A stretch of 60,000 nt of DNA from Symsagittifera roscoffensis. Lineage: Eukaryota > Xenacoelomorpha > Acoela > Convolutidae. The notes under the pieces are model-generated. The model was given only the letters and a program-made list of their open reading frames with translations. It ran no database searches and was not told the DNA's origin. Below, one piece after another: positions 50,371 to 60,000 of the stretch (position 1 is the first letter of the stretch; each line of letters begins with the position of its first letter). A program made the position numbers and the translations under genes. The stretch covers positions 38,599,682 through 38,659,681 of the forward strand of contig NC_087067.1 in NCBI RefSeq assembly GCF_963678635.1, given 5' to 3'.

Positions 50371-51515
50371 GTCAAATTTCAGACTTATTTCCTGTGTATC
50401 AATTTGCGATTGATTCTTAAAAGTGCGAAGCAAATTGTATTAGTTCGAACTTTCTTTTTTTCTAACCTAAGTCGCAAATAAAAGTGCTACTTCTGGTGGC
50501 ACTTTTGAATCGGCTGGCTGCGGTAGCAGTATAATATCATATGTGCTTTGACATTTGATTAGTAAAAAGTTAAACCAGCTGATGCATTTTTAAACCGAAA
50601 AAAGTTATTTGTTTCAAACTGCAGTACAATGATAATAAGTTCGATTTCAGAGTTTTATCAACTCAATGTATCTCGCAGTTTTTTTGAAATGCATAATTTA
50701 TTCATAATTTGGCTTTTTGCTTTCCAATTTGTTAGATGCAAAATTTTGTATTTTTGTATTCGGTGCTACTGTTGCAGCAATTTATTAGCTTATTTCTTTT
50801 CTTTTTTTTCTTGTCATTTTTCTACAAAAACTGTTTTCCATTTAGCCTTTCTTACAATGAGTGGCGAATATGCCTAAGTTCTGATTTTTCGCTCAGATAT
50901 TTTTGACACGCCACGCAGAAAAAAGGGCTTGATTTTGAAAAAAATCCTATTTTTTCAAGATTGTAGTAGGCAGATTCTGTGTTACTTGCACAGTAACCGG
51001 GTATCATTGTTCTTATTACATTTATGAGAGATGCCTCTTTCGTTTTTTTTTTTTCGTTTTGAGACTTGCGAGAAACGAAAAAAAATTTAGCCAATAAACT
51101 ATAATTTTTCCCGATTACATGCAACTATATTTGCTGCATCGAATTGACAATAATAGCTTATTTGTTGCACCTTTACAGCTTATTGATAACATAAGCTTTG
51201 GCATTCGAATAATTTTAAGTTTACACATTTGATATGCTTTGACCTTTTGACTTCATCGAGTGAATCGAAGAAAGCTATTTGTTTCAAGCGACATAACAAG
51301 AATCAAATTTCGATTTCAGAAATTTTTTCACTCAATAGATCTAGCAATTTTTTGAAATGCATAATTTATACATAATATGGCTTTATGATTGGCGGTTGAT
51401 AACATGCCAAATTGGATTTTTTTTGTGTTTGGTGGTATTTTGGTAGCATCGAATTAGCAGTTTATCAGTATATGTAGCTGTGTTATTGGTGGCTAGTTTT
51501 TGGGGATTTTAAGCA

Positions 51516-51720
51516 TCTGTAGCTGAATGGTTAGTGCGTGATACTCAAAATTGCTAGCTCGCAGATTTTTGCTAATTCGAGTTTTGCTAAGCCTCGAGTT
51601 TGTGCAAATTCGAGGCCTATTTCTAGATTTTTTATGGCACTTGATAGAGCTGCTTTTTGGTCGAGTTCTCGCAAGTGTTTGCGAAGCACTTCGCCTCTGT
51701 GTACATATTTGTTATTGAAA
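51516..51720 (+). mobile_element. tRNA-derived SINE, copy 1
   Basis: Head: GTAGCTGAATGGTTAGTGC (A-box-like), then ATACTCAAAAT where an anticodon loop would be, B-box decayed. Tail: tagagctgctttttggtcga, then ttctcgcaag and cttcgcctctgtgtacata. The tail is shared with copies at 52486, 53768 and 59785. Confidence 0.65.
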
Positions 51721-51765
51721 TTGATTTTGCTCTATTTTTGAATCTTAGCAACTTCCAGGCCCCAG

Positions 51766-51825
51766 TGCATTTAGTCTGGAGGTTATGCAGGGTTTCGAGT
51801 CCCGGACGGACCTTGTTTTTTCAAC
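51766..51825 (+). other. tRNA-like 3' half (B-box block)
   Basis: gttatgcaggg followed by tttcgagtcccggacgga resembles a T-arm (B box GGTTCGANTCC). A copy lies at 53994-54052 as part of the segmental duplication. Too incomplete to be a tRNA gene. Confidence 0.35.
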
Positions 51826-52485
51826 TTGTTTTTTCAACAGGTCTTTTGGTAGTTTAAAATTTTTTATCGCGACTATTTTCTTTGGCAGTTTTTGTTTTCA
51901 GGTATTTGGCGACTTAACACGTGTTGGTAGCTTAGTGAACGCTCGGAAAAAACTACAAGCTTATTTATTGCTAGTGGTTGTTATTTCAAGTTTTTTTTTC
52001 GACTTAGTAATTTTAATCTCACTGGCTATTTAATAGCTTGGAATGCTGCAATTTTGTTGTATCGCAAGTAATGCGAAGCTCCGTGTCGAATTTGTGTTAA
52101 CATGTGGTTCTTTCGCCTGGTTCGGTTTTGTTCGATAAGTTTTTTTAAAATCTTAATTGCTTTCGAAAATGTCTTGTTAGCTTGCAATGCTCTACTTTCG
52201 TTGTATGGCAAATGATGCGAAGCTCCGCTTCGCCTCTGGGTTAACAATTGGTTCATTCGCCTGGTGGCAGTTTGATAAATGATTCATTTTTAAATCTTGA
52301 TTTCTTTCGTGAAGATGGCTCGATTGGAGTTTTTTGAAATGCATATTTTATACATAATTGGGGTTTTTGCTTTCCAATTTGTTAGATGCAAAATTGTGTA
52401 TTTTTGTATTCGGTGGTACTGTTGCTGCAATTTATTACCTTTTGTAGCTGCGTTATTGGTGGCTAATTTCTTTGGGATTTTAACC

Positions 52486-52670
52486 ATCTGTGGCTGAGTG
52501 ATAAGTCTGTGAGACTCAAATTTACTAGGTCGTAGATTCGAAGCCGACACCTAGCCCAGTTTTTGCTAGTTCGAGGCTTGTTTCTACTTTTCCTTTTTTG
52601 ATTTGATAGAGCTGCTTTTTGGTCGTGTTCTCGCTAGTGTTTGCGAACCGCAGCTTTGCCTCTGTATTTA
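52486..52670 (+). mobile_element. tRNA-derived SINE, copy 2
   Basis: The best preserved Leu-like head: TGTGGCTGAGTGATAAGTC (A box), AGACTCAAAT (loop as in tRNA-Leu CAA) and AGATTCGAAGCC (B-box-like). It is followed by the shared tail tagagctgctttttggtcg and gcctctgta. Too degenerate for a functional tRNA. Confidence 0.65.
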
Positions 52671-53084
52671 ATTTTCCAAAACTATCGTAATCAAACATCA
52701 CAGTTAAGTTCATTTTTTGGCAAATACACGTTTCTGTATAGGGTCATATTTTTTACTATCGTGGTCCTAGATGTGCATCGGTATAGGTCAAGTGATATAT
52801 CGTATTACAGCTTTTTTAGTTGTGTTTCGAACTATATGAAAAATATGAAATTTTTATCAAGTGCCGAGATTTTTGGTTTTTGGTCTAATTTCAAGCTAAT
52901 AAGGTGAGTGTAAGCAGGCTTACAAAACCTATTTATTCTTGATTTAAGCCGTAAATTTTTTTGTTTTACTTGAGAATATTTAGCTTTTGCAGTCTTTTAG
53001 CGCCAATTTGGGAATCAAAAATGTTAACAAAAAAAATTTAAAAAAGTTTGAAATTTTTAAAATTTCTCTTTTACGATGTTTTTT

Positions 53085-54670
53085 TTTCTTTTTTTCTTGT
53101 CATTTTTCTACAAAAACTGTTTTCCATTTAGCCTTTCTTACTATGAGTGGCGAATATGCCTAAGTTCTGATTTTTCGCTCAGATATTTTTGACACGCCAC
53201 GCAGAAAAAAAGGCTTGATTTTGAAAAAAAAAATCCTATTTTCAAGATTGTAGTCGGCAGATTCTGTGTTACTTGCACAGTAACCGGGTATCATTGTTCT
53301 TATTGCATTTATGAGAGATGCAACTTTCGTTTTCTTTTTCGTTTATAGACTTGTGAGAACAAATGTCTTGTAATTGGGAACTATACTTTTTCCCGATTAC
53401 AGGCAACTATATTTGCTGCATCGAATTGGCAATAACAGCTTATTGATAACATAAGCTTCGACATTCGAATAGTTTTAAGTTTACACAGTTGATATGCTTT
53501 GACCTTTTGAATTCATCAAGTGAATCGAAGAAAGGTATTTATTTCAAACAACATAACAAGAATCAAATTTCGATTTCAGAAATTTTTTACTCAGTAGATC
53601 TTGCATTTTTTGAAATGCATTATTTATACATAGTATGGCTTTATGATTGGCGGTTTATTACATGCAAAATTGTTTTTTTTTTGTGTTTGGCGGTACTTTG
53701 GCAGCATCGAATTAGCAGTTTGTCAGCATATGTAGCTGTGTTATTGGTGGCTAGTTTTTGCAATTTTAAGCATCTGTAGCTGAATGGTTAGTGCAGATTT
53801 TTGCTAATTCGAGTTTTGCTAAGCCTCGAGTTTGTGCAAATTCGAGGCCTATTTCTACTTTTTTATGGCACTTGATAGAGCTGCTTTTTGGTCGAGTTCT
53901 CGCAAGTGTTTGGGAAGCGCTTCGCCTCTGTGTACATATTTGTTATTGAAATTGATGTTGCTCTATTATTGAAACTTAGCAACTTTCAGGCCCCAGTGCA
54001 TTTAGTCCGGACGTTATGCAGGAGTTCGAGTCCCGGACGGACCTTGTTTTTTTTAACTCTGAAATTGTGATTTTTTCCTAGAAAAGTTGATTAGTCGGAC
54101 TATAGTTCGTCTTCATATGTTTTGTCGGCTTAGTTGCGACATCTCGTTTTTTTTGTACTTTAGCATGTTTCCATTAAAGTTTTAAATGTCTTGATTAACT
54201 CCTGTTGTTTTGTCGGTTTATTGAACTTATTTAACATCGGTTTTAAGATAAAAAATGATTTTTATTGTTTTTAATTAATCAGGTCTTTTTGGTAGTTTAA
54301 AATTTTTTATCGCAACCATTTTCTTTGGCAGTTTTTGTTTTCAGGTTAGTTGGTAGCTTAGTTAACGCTCGGAAAATACTACTAGTTTATTCATTGCTAG
54401 TTGTTGTTATTTCAAGTTTTTTTTCGACTTCGTTATTTTCATCTCACTGGCTATTTATTAGCTTGGAATGCTACGATTTTCTTAAGTAAGTTTTTTTAAA
54501 ATCTTAATTGCTTTCGAGAATGACTATTTGTTAGCTTGCAATGCTCTACTTTCGTTGTATTGCAAATGATGCGAAGCTCCGCTACAATTGGTTCATTCGC
54601 CTGGTGGCAGTTTGATAAATGATTCCTTTTTCTTGATTTCTTTCGTGAAGATGGCTCGATTGGAGTTTTT
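53085..54670. repeat. Segmental duplication, second copy
   Basis: Second copy of 50795-52320, roughly nine tenths identical by eye over the aligned parts. The region 52297-52670 between them is a third, partial relative. Confidence 0.7.
53768..53945 (+). mobile_element. tRNA-derived SINE, copy 3
   Basis: Same as copy 1, with a deletion inside the head (gttagtgc joined to agatttttgc). Duplicated with the surrounding segment. Confidence 0.65.
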
Positions 54671-54834
54671 TGAAAATTGATTTTTTGGTTTTGTTTGTTT
54701 TTTTTTCAGAAAAAAGTTTTGACCTTTGTTCACGCTCAAAGTTAGTTTTTCGTTCATTTTATTAAAAGGCAGGGAACAATAAAGGTCACAAAAATGAATG
54801 ACTTCTAGTTTCAGCGAGGTACTTTAATTTTCTG

Positions 54835-55060
54835 AATTCGAAGCGGATTAATGCAATTATCTTTTGATCCATTTTTCTTCTAATGGGATAATTTTTACGG
54901 ATAAAGGCAACGATATTCAATGCTCAAAATTCAAAGAGTTTCAACGTGATGTTTTTCTTGTCGAAAATTGAATAACGATAAAAAGATTCCAACATCTTTT
55001 TTTTTTTTCGGTTTCCTTGTTCTTGTACAATTTTCCAACCTTCTGTTGGCTATGTTTTAC
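54835..55060. repeat. Dispersed intronic repeat, copy 3
   Basis: Contains ttttgatccatttttctt, ctcaaaattcaaagagttt, and caattttccaaccttctgtt..ggctatg, in the order seen in copy 2. Confidence 0.5.
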
Positions 55061-56214
55061 GGTCGTTTTTTTATGCCTGAACACTGGAATATGTTACCCA
55101 TCCGTGTGAAATTTGATTCTTCCCAAAACCCTTAAGGCTGAGACAAAAACAATGAATTGCTATCAGATTTAAGATTAAGAATCAGTCAGAAGTTTTGCGT
55201 CACGCTTTTGAATATATATTGACGTGTTCGTTATTTAAGTATATGTAGCTAGCATTATGACATCAATGATTCCGAAATCATATCAAGCCACTAATAATTT
55301 TCACAGCAATTTCAAACTCAAGAGTGGAAAAATAAAACATTTGATTTGAATATTTAGGAGAAAATGTTTCCTTGACGCGATTGTTTTATGAACTAACGTG
55401 CACTTTTTCCTGCATTTTCTTGTTTGCAAAGTCAAATGAATTTTTTTTCTGTGCAAATCACAATTTAGCCTAATTTCCTGTCTGCAAAAATCAGCGGCTT
55501 CTAAACTAGCGTTGCGTTTGTTGATTATTAAAATAATTTAAACTGATGTGCGCGCTTCTCTGTTTGTGCAAGCAATGCTTTTTGTGCAAATAATGGATGG
55601 TGCTGGAGGGTGACAACATAATGAACTAAAGTCAAGTGTTTGCTTTTACTATGAATTCATGTTTTTCTGATGACAATGCGAGGGGCCGTGTAAATGCCAT
55701 GCCATGCATATGATACCGAAAATTGATTTGGGTATTGGAATTAATTTCGCTCAAAAGTATAATCGTCAACGAAGTTACTTCTCTTGTTGCGACAGGCTTC
55801 GTACCTGCGAACTAGACCTGCAAAATGTAATATACTAATAAATTGCATGATTGCACTACAAAAAGTTGTACTACAAATTTTGCTATGACTAAACCGTAAT
55901 TTTCCCAACTCCGTTATTTCAGAAATTCATTAAAATAGAAAGCCTTTTTTCTTTTATCTCACAAACTGAACAATAGAAAACTAAATTATGCAAGAGAAAC
56001 AAATTTTGTAGAGAAAAAAGTTTAGTTCGACTGGGTTCAAATTTTCAACTGGAATCAGGGATCTTACTATCATTATTTGACCCCTGTTTACTTAAAAATG
56101 TGGAATAAAGTCAACTTTTCCAATTGTCATTAAAAGTCTCTTAACCTCTTAACGTAGTGAAGACTCTTATCGTGAAAAACGTGATAGACTGCTGCTAACG
56201 GAAGTGTTTTTTTA
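55061..56214. other. AT-rich DNA, nothing recognised
   Basis: No frame, RNA gene or repeat that I can support. Confidence 0.5.
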
Positions 56215-56385
56215 AAGATTTTCTTGCGGAAGAGAAAGGTCTTACTTATTAATCCAGATTTCTCAAATTGAGTTTATTTCATCAAAAAAGTGTCAACCAT
56301 AATTTTTTCTTAAAATTCAAAGACCATAGATGTTTTTTCCTTTGAAGTTTAAAAGGTGAAGTCTGTTGGCTATATTGATAAAAAA
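56215..56385. repeat. Dispersed intronic repeat, copy 4
   Basis: Contains atcaaaaaagtgtcaacca, aaaattcaaagacc, cctttgaagttt and gtctgttggctat. Most similar to copy 2. Confidence 0.5.
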
Positions 56386-57079
56386 ATACAGGTTTTATTC
56401 CGCTTGCGATGGGCAAGCGTAATCAAATCGGAAAATAGACTTTTTTCGGGTTAACAACTAGTTTGACAAAATCAGTTGAATCACTTGCTGCGGACTATGG
56501 TGACATGCTCAATTTCATGAAAATTCAAGTTTAGCTACTGGGTATTAGTCCTTAATGGTACATGCTAATATATAGAGTTTCGATATTAATTTTCTGATGA
56601 TTTTTTGGCTTCAAACTGTCGACCTAAGCTATGTCGGTTTAGGTTCCAAATTCTGTAGTCCACTTTGCTTACACTACTTAAATAGCTATCGTGGATCCTA
56701 TGCGGGCGTTCATGCAAATTTGTACAGTATGATCTTTTTGACAGAGTTTTTGGCCGAGTTTTAGCTTTTTGACTGTCGGCTTTAATTCTGTCGGCCCAAT
56801 TAACGTTTTTTTTCATTAAAAATGTCCAGTGGTTCTTTTTTGATCGATAACACTGGAAACAATATTTGAATGCCCTAAGTCAACGGCCTTTTTGAAAATT
56901 TTTGAATTAATCTATTATATATTTAAATGCGTCTGCCTATCTCCCCATGTTTAAGCTATACTATCCGGCATGGGAGGGGAGAAGGGCAGCGCATTGACCG
57001 TCATGTAAATGTAGGGTTCATGCGGCTACATTATGTAACGACTTTTTCTTTTAGTTTTTTTTCATGGAATTCGAAATTA

Positions 57080-58200
57080 CCAGCCCTATAATGGGGTGCT
57101 GTCTGGGTACTCCCATGGGTTGTAAATCTTGTATCCAATGTACAACGAAATACTCTCAAATTGCTCAAATACTTTTAGTTCATAACATTTTTGTGATTTT
57201 TCCATACGTTTTCAAAAATTGTTATTTTCACACTGCGCTAACTTAAAAACTCACAACCCTATTGCGGCGTCTGAAGTTCCCAACTCTATAAAATGATACT
57301 GTCAGGATTTAATAATCTTAGCTTCAAATGTGGTTGCTCAAGATTTAGTTTTAGAGGTACGACGTTTTTTAACATTTTTTGATTGAGAAATTTTTAAAAA
57401 CTTCAAAATGTGAAATAAGCCATATTATCGTGGATGATGTCAGAGTTTTCCCAAGAGTTGCAAATCTTGCCTCGAAATATGACTGCTCAAATCTTTTCAA
57501 CTTCGAGATATGGCGTTTCTTACGACTTTTGATAAACTATACAAAACTTACTTAGTTACAAAAAGCGTCTTAAAATTTAAAGTTTCCAACCCTATAGTGG
57601 TGTTCTGTCAAAGTGCTCTCAGATTTTACTGCCTTCAAACGTGGTTGCTTAAATCCTTCTGTGTTCCGGGATATGACGTTTTTATAGTTTTTGAATTTTT
57701 TTCAAAAAGAACTTAGATTTTAAAAACTGCAAAAATTTGAGATGCCCCACCCTAAAATTGATTACTGACAAGATTCTCCCCGGGGCTGCAAATTTTGCCT
57801 ACCAATATGATTGCTCAAAACCTATCAGTTTACAAGAAATATTGTTTTTTTTAATCCTTGTTCAAACTTTATATTTATAAAATATTGTCGAAGTTAGAAA
57901 TGCTAATATCCATGGTGGGGTGCTGTCACGGTACACTCAGGCTTTTCTTATCTGGCCGGCAAGTTCGACTGCTCAACGGCTTTTTAGTTTCCAAGATGAG
58001 GCGTGTTTCGATACTTTAAACACTGAATTTCAAAAAAAGTACTTCTCAAAATTTGAAATGGTCGACCCTTTAGGGGTTGATGTCATTGTTTTCCTAGCAG
58101 CTGCAGATATGGCCTACATACGTCTGATAGCTTAAACTTATTCTGTTTTCGAGATACGACGTTTTCTATATTTAAAAATATTTCTCAAACTCTTTTGAAC
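57080..58200. repeat. Degenerate tandem repeat of about 165 bp, seven units
   Basis: Units begin with variants of ccctataatggggtgctgtc (57083, 57258, about 57425, 57592, 57752, 57910, 58066). They continue with ctccc..ggttgcaaatcttgcc, atg..tgctcaaat.ctttt and gagatacgacgtttttt, then a ttttgaaaaa segment. The units are strongly diverged, which suggests an old satellite-like array. Confidence 0.65.
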
Positions 58201-59784
58201 TCCAAACGATAAAGCAGAGAAAAGTAAAGCCAACAATACAAAATTGGTTTTTGCAATACGCGAAGTTCAAAAGTGTTAAGCTCGGAGAAGTCAAGAAGAA
58301 GAAGGTGCGGTGCAACTGTCAGAAACGTTACGCCCATTCATTTTTTTCTTTGACTGTCTCTCAGTTTAATATTGCGTCATGTTTTAGAATATCAGCAAGA
58401 TCTGTTTGTCGAAGCAGCTTTGCCGCGTTGGATATGCTAGTTTAAACATGAAACAACATACTTCTGAACAAAATTCCACTTCTTTAGTCAATTTTAACAT
58501 CTTTCGAAGTTCTGTTTACTAATTTTTGAGCTTCATGATGTTCTTATCCTTCAGTTGTTGTATCGCCTCAGTGAATTTTACACTTTTCTCGATAACTACT
58601 TTGTCGATTTTCAAAAAAAGTAGTACTAATGGAAAGACTGGTTACTCGCACGTGCGCCTGGATATTCTGCTGGTCTCTTTTTTTACTTTACCCGACATTT
58701 TACGGCGTCCAAATTTCAATGTGGGAAGTTTTTAAAGCATTTTTTGGCTTATTTTAGATTTCCCGAAAGTAACATACCAAATCTGAGATAAAGGGTTAAA
58801 TCAAAGGAACCTATTATTAGGAATCTACCGTGCATAAGCTGCTACACCCTAAAAGTGTAAAGGAAAAGAGTAATGGCCTTGGGAATTATCGATATTTTGT
58901 TGTTCCGTCTTTCGTAACGGAATATTTGTGCTCGGGGTGGTTTTTTTTCAAAATAATTCAAAAGGTATTGTTGTCCTGAGCTTAAATTTAAAAAGAAATT
59001 TTACCTTTGATCATTTTTCGTAAAGTTATGGAGGTTTAAAGATTACCATAGTGGCCAATTTGAGACAATTAACGCGTAAGCGGAGATTTAATCCGTCTTA
59101 GAAATCGTTCCAAATTGGTTGAAGGAAGCTTATTTGTATAATTGATTTGGTATAAGGAGTGAAGTTTATCACTTTGTACTTTATATGGCGTATGGGGGGA
59201 TGGTTTTCACAAAAATCACAATTTTTTTGATATTTTGGTTTTAATTTTATTACATTTAGTTTTTTCATGTTATTACTGCTCCATAGACCTTAAAAGGCAG
59301 TCGGAACATTCAGGGCTTCGCCCGGATACGAGCAGTCTTGTTCTATCCTCTCAACAATTCCTTTGCCATGTCTGAGATCAAATGTTCAATCGCAAAACAA
59401 AGTAGGATTCCTCATTGCTTAAATGGCTACACCCTAATTTTAGTAGTAAAAAATTGAGGCCCGAAAAATTGCCCCTTTTGAAAACTTTGAGACATCTGGA
59501 ATACGCTTTTGACGTAAGAAATATGTTACCGTTTGACTCGTTCTTGGACTGTTCATTTTTCCAAAACAAGCAGTTGTTTTAGTGTTTCCTGCGCCAGCGT
59601 GTTCCCCGTACTTATGATTGGAACCAGCTATGGTCTTGGCAAATATCATTTTTTGACATTTTATCACATTTTAATAATTTGGCATTACCTTTTGCTTTTG
59701 CGGGTCAGTACATTTATTTTTTTAATTATTACCAGCAGATATCTTCAGCTATAGCTGGTCACCTGGTATTTATTTATTGTTAAG
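58201..59784. other. AT-rich DNA, nothing firm
   Basis: No supported gene. A short stretch near 58400-58435 (tgtttgtcgaagcagctttg) may be a SINE tail fragment. Confidence 0.4.
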
Positions 59785-59960
59785 CGGCGATTGCGCAATG
59801 GTAGGACATTTCACTTCTTATCTCGAGTTCGGGGGTTCGACTACGGCACATCGCAGAATTTTTGTGCGTTTTACCTTTTCTTTTCTTCTTCACTTTTAGA
59901 GCGTTTTTTGCCCGTTTCTCGCCTGTTTGCGAGGTGCAGCTTCGTCTATGTGTATAGTTT
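59785..59960 (+). mobile_element. tRNA-derived SINE, copy 4, with intact A and B boxes
   Basis: Head: GCGGCGATTGCGCAATGGTA (A-box region), then CACTTCTTATC, and GGGGGTTCGACTACGGC (good B box). The tail has tagagcgttttttgcccgtt, ctcgcctgtttgcgaggtgc and gcttcgtctatgtgtata, related to copies 1-3. The head differs from copies 1-3 (TTCTTAT loop, Arg- or Lys-like), so the same tail has been joined to different tRNA heads. Confidence 0.6.
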
Positions 59961-60000
59961 TGCTCTTGATCTAGATACCAGCTTCGAAATTTATTCGCTC

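Larger units (their letters stand above)
50795..52320. repeat. Segmental duplication, first copy
   Basis: Matches 53085-54670 in the same order: cttgtcatttttctacaaaa; tgagtggcgaatatgccta; gcacagtaaccgggtatc; the SINE; the cccggacggacctt block; then tggtagtttaaaattttt and gcgaagctccg. The second copy has extra sequence at about 54055-54280 and several small deletions. Confidence 0.75.

Noticed and set aside
51516-51590. Functional tRNA gene
   Set aside because: Arms do not fold into a full cloverleaf, the B box is decayed, and the sequence is part of a repeated SINE.
57920-58135. 71-codon plus-strand frame
   Set aside because: Lies within the degenerate 165-bp repeat; not open in the other units.
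59785-59860. Functional tRNA gene at the right edge
   Set aside because: A and B boxes are good, but acceptor pairing is poor and a SINE tail follows.

Overview
The window looks like invertebrate metazoan nuclear DNA. It is AT-rich and gene-poor, a cellular gene is split into short exons with GT-AG borders, and most of the sequence is mobile or virus-like. I cannot name the species. Only the far right carries a host-type gene.

Layout. (1) 1-11400: a compact cluster that resembles an integrated DNA virus or large DNA transposon. It has a broken family B DNA polymerase at the left edge (minus strand), a 52-residue membrane protein, and several small proteins that I think are divergent relatives of the PC4 single-stranded-DNA-binding fold. 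Between the genes lie arrays of host transcription-factor sites: CRE octamers, inverted CCAAT boxes, CArG boxes and an AP-1 site. Many pieces are duplicated and several are broken, often at homopolymers. (2) 11400-14340: AT-rich DNA with a 29-bp tandem repeat and no gene. (3) 14340-15661 and 43748-44559: two halves of one non-LTR retrotransposon (LINE), minus strand. (4) 15662-43747: a 28,086-bp LTR retrotransposon on the minus strand, inserted into the endonuclease gene of that LINE. (5) 44600-60000: exons of a C2H2 zinc-finger gene (plus strand) embedded in repeat-filled AT-rich DNA.

The giant LTR element is the centrepiece. Its 934-bp LTRs differ at 5 positions. Read in its own direction (right to left) it has a 5' LTR, a primer-binding site, a 3-kb leader with an array of TCCGGAGGGGTC-type motifs, gag, one in-frame UAG, and a Ty3/Gypsy-type pol (protease, reverse transcriptase, RNase H, integrase) ending in a macro domain. 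A candidate splice acceptor follows, then an extra 1626-codon reading frame with an SGNH/GDSL-type hydrolase domain. After one in-frame UGA comes a second extra reading frame of about 1360 codons with no recognised domain, then a polypurine tract and the 3' LTR. A 3445-bp tandem duplication (nearly identical copies) sits inside the SGNH frame and shifts it, so this copy is defective. Removing the duplication gives an ancestral length of about 24.6 kb.

How the parts relate: gag and pol supply the replication machinery. The macro and SGNH domains would add ADP-ribose or ester chemistry. The two extra frames, nearly 3000 codons together, form a module that I cannot assign to any standard retroelement function. 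The CRE octamer that fills the promoter array of the left cluster also occurs once in each LTR.
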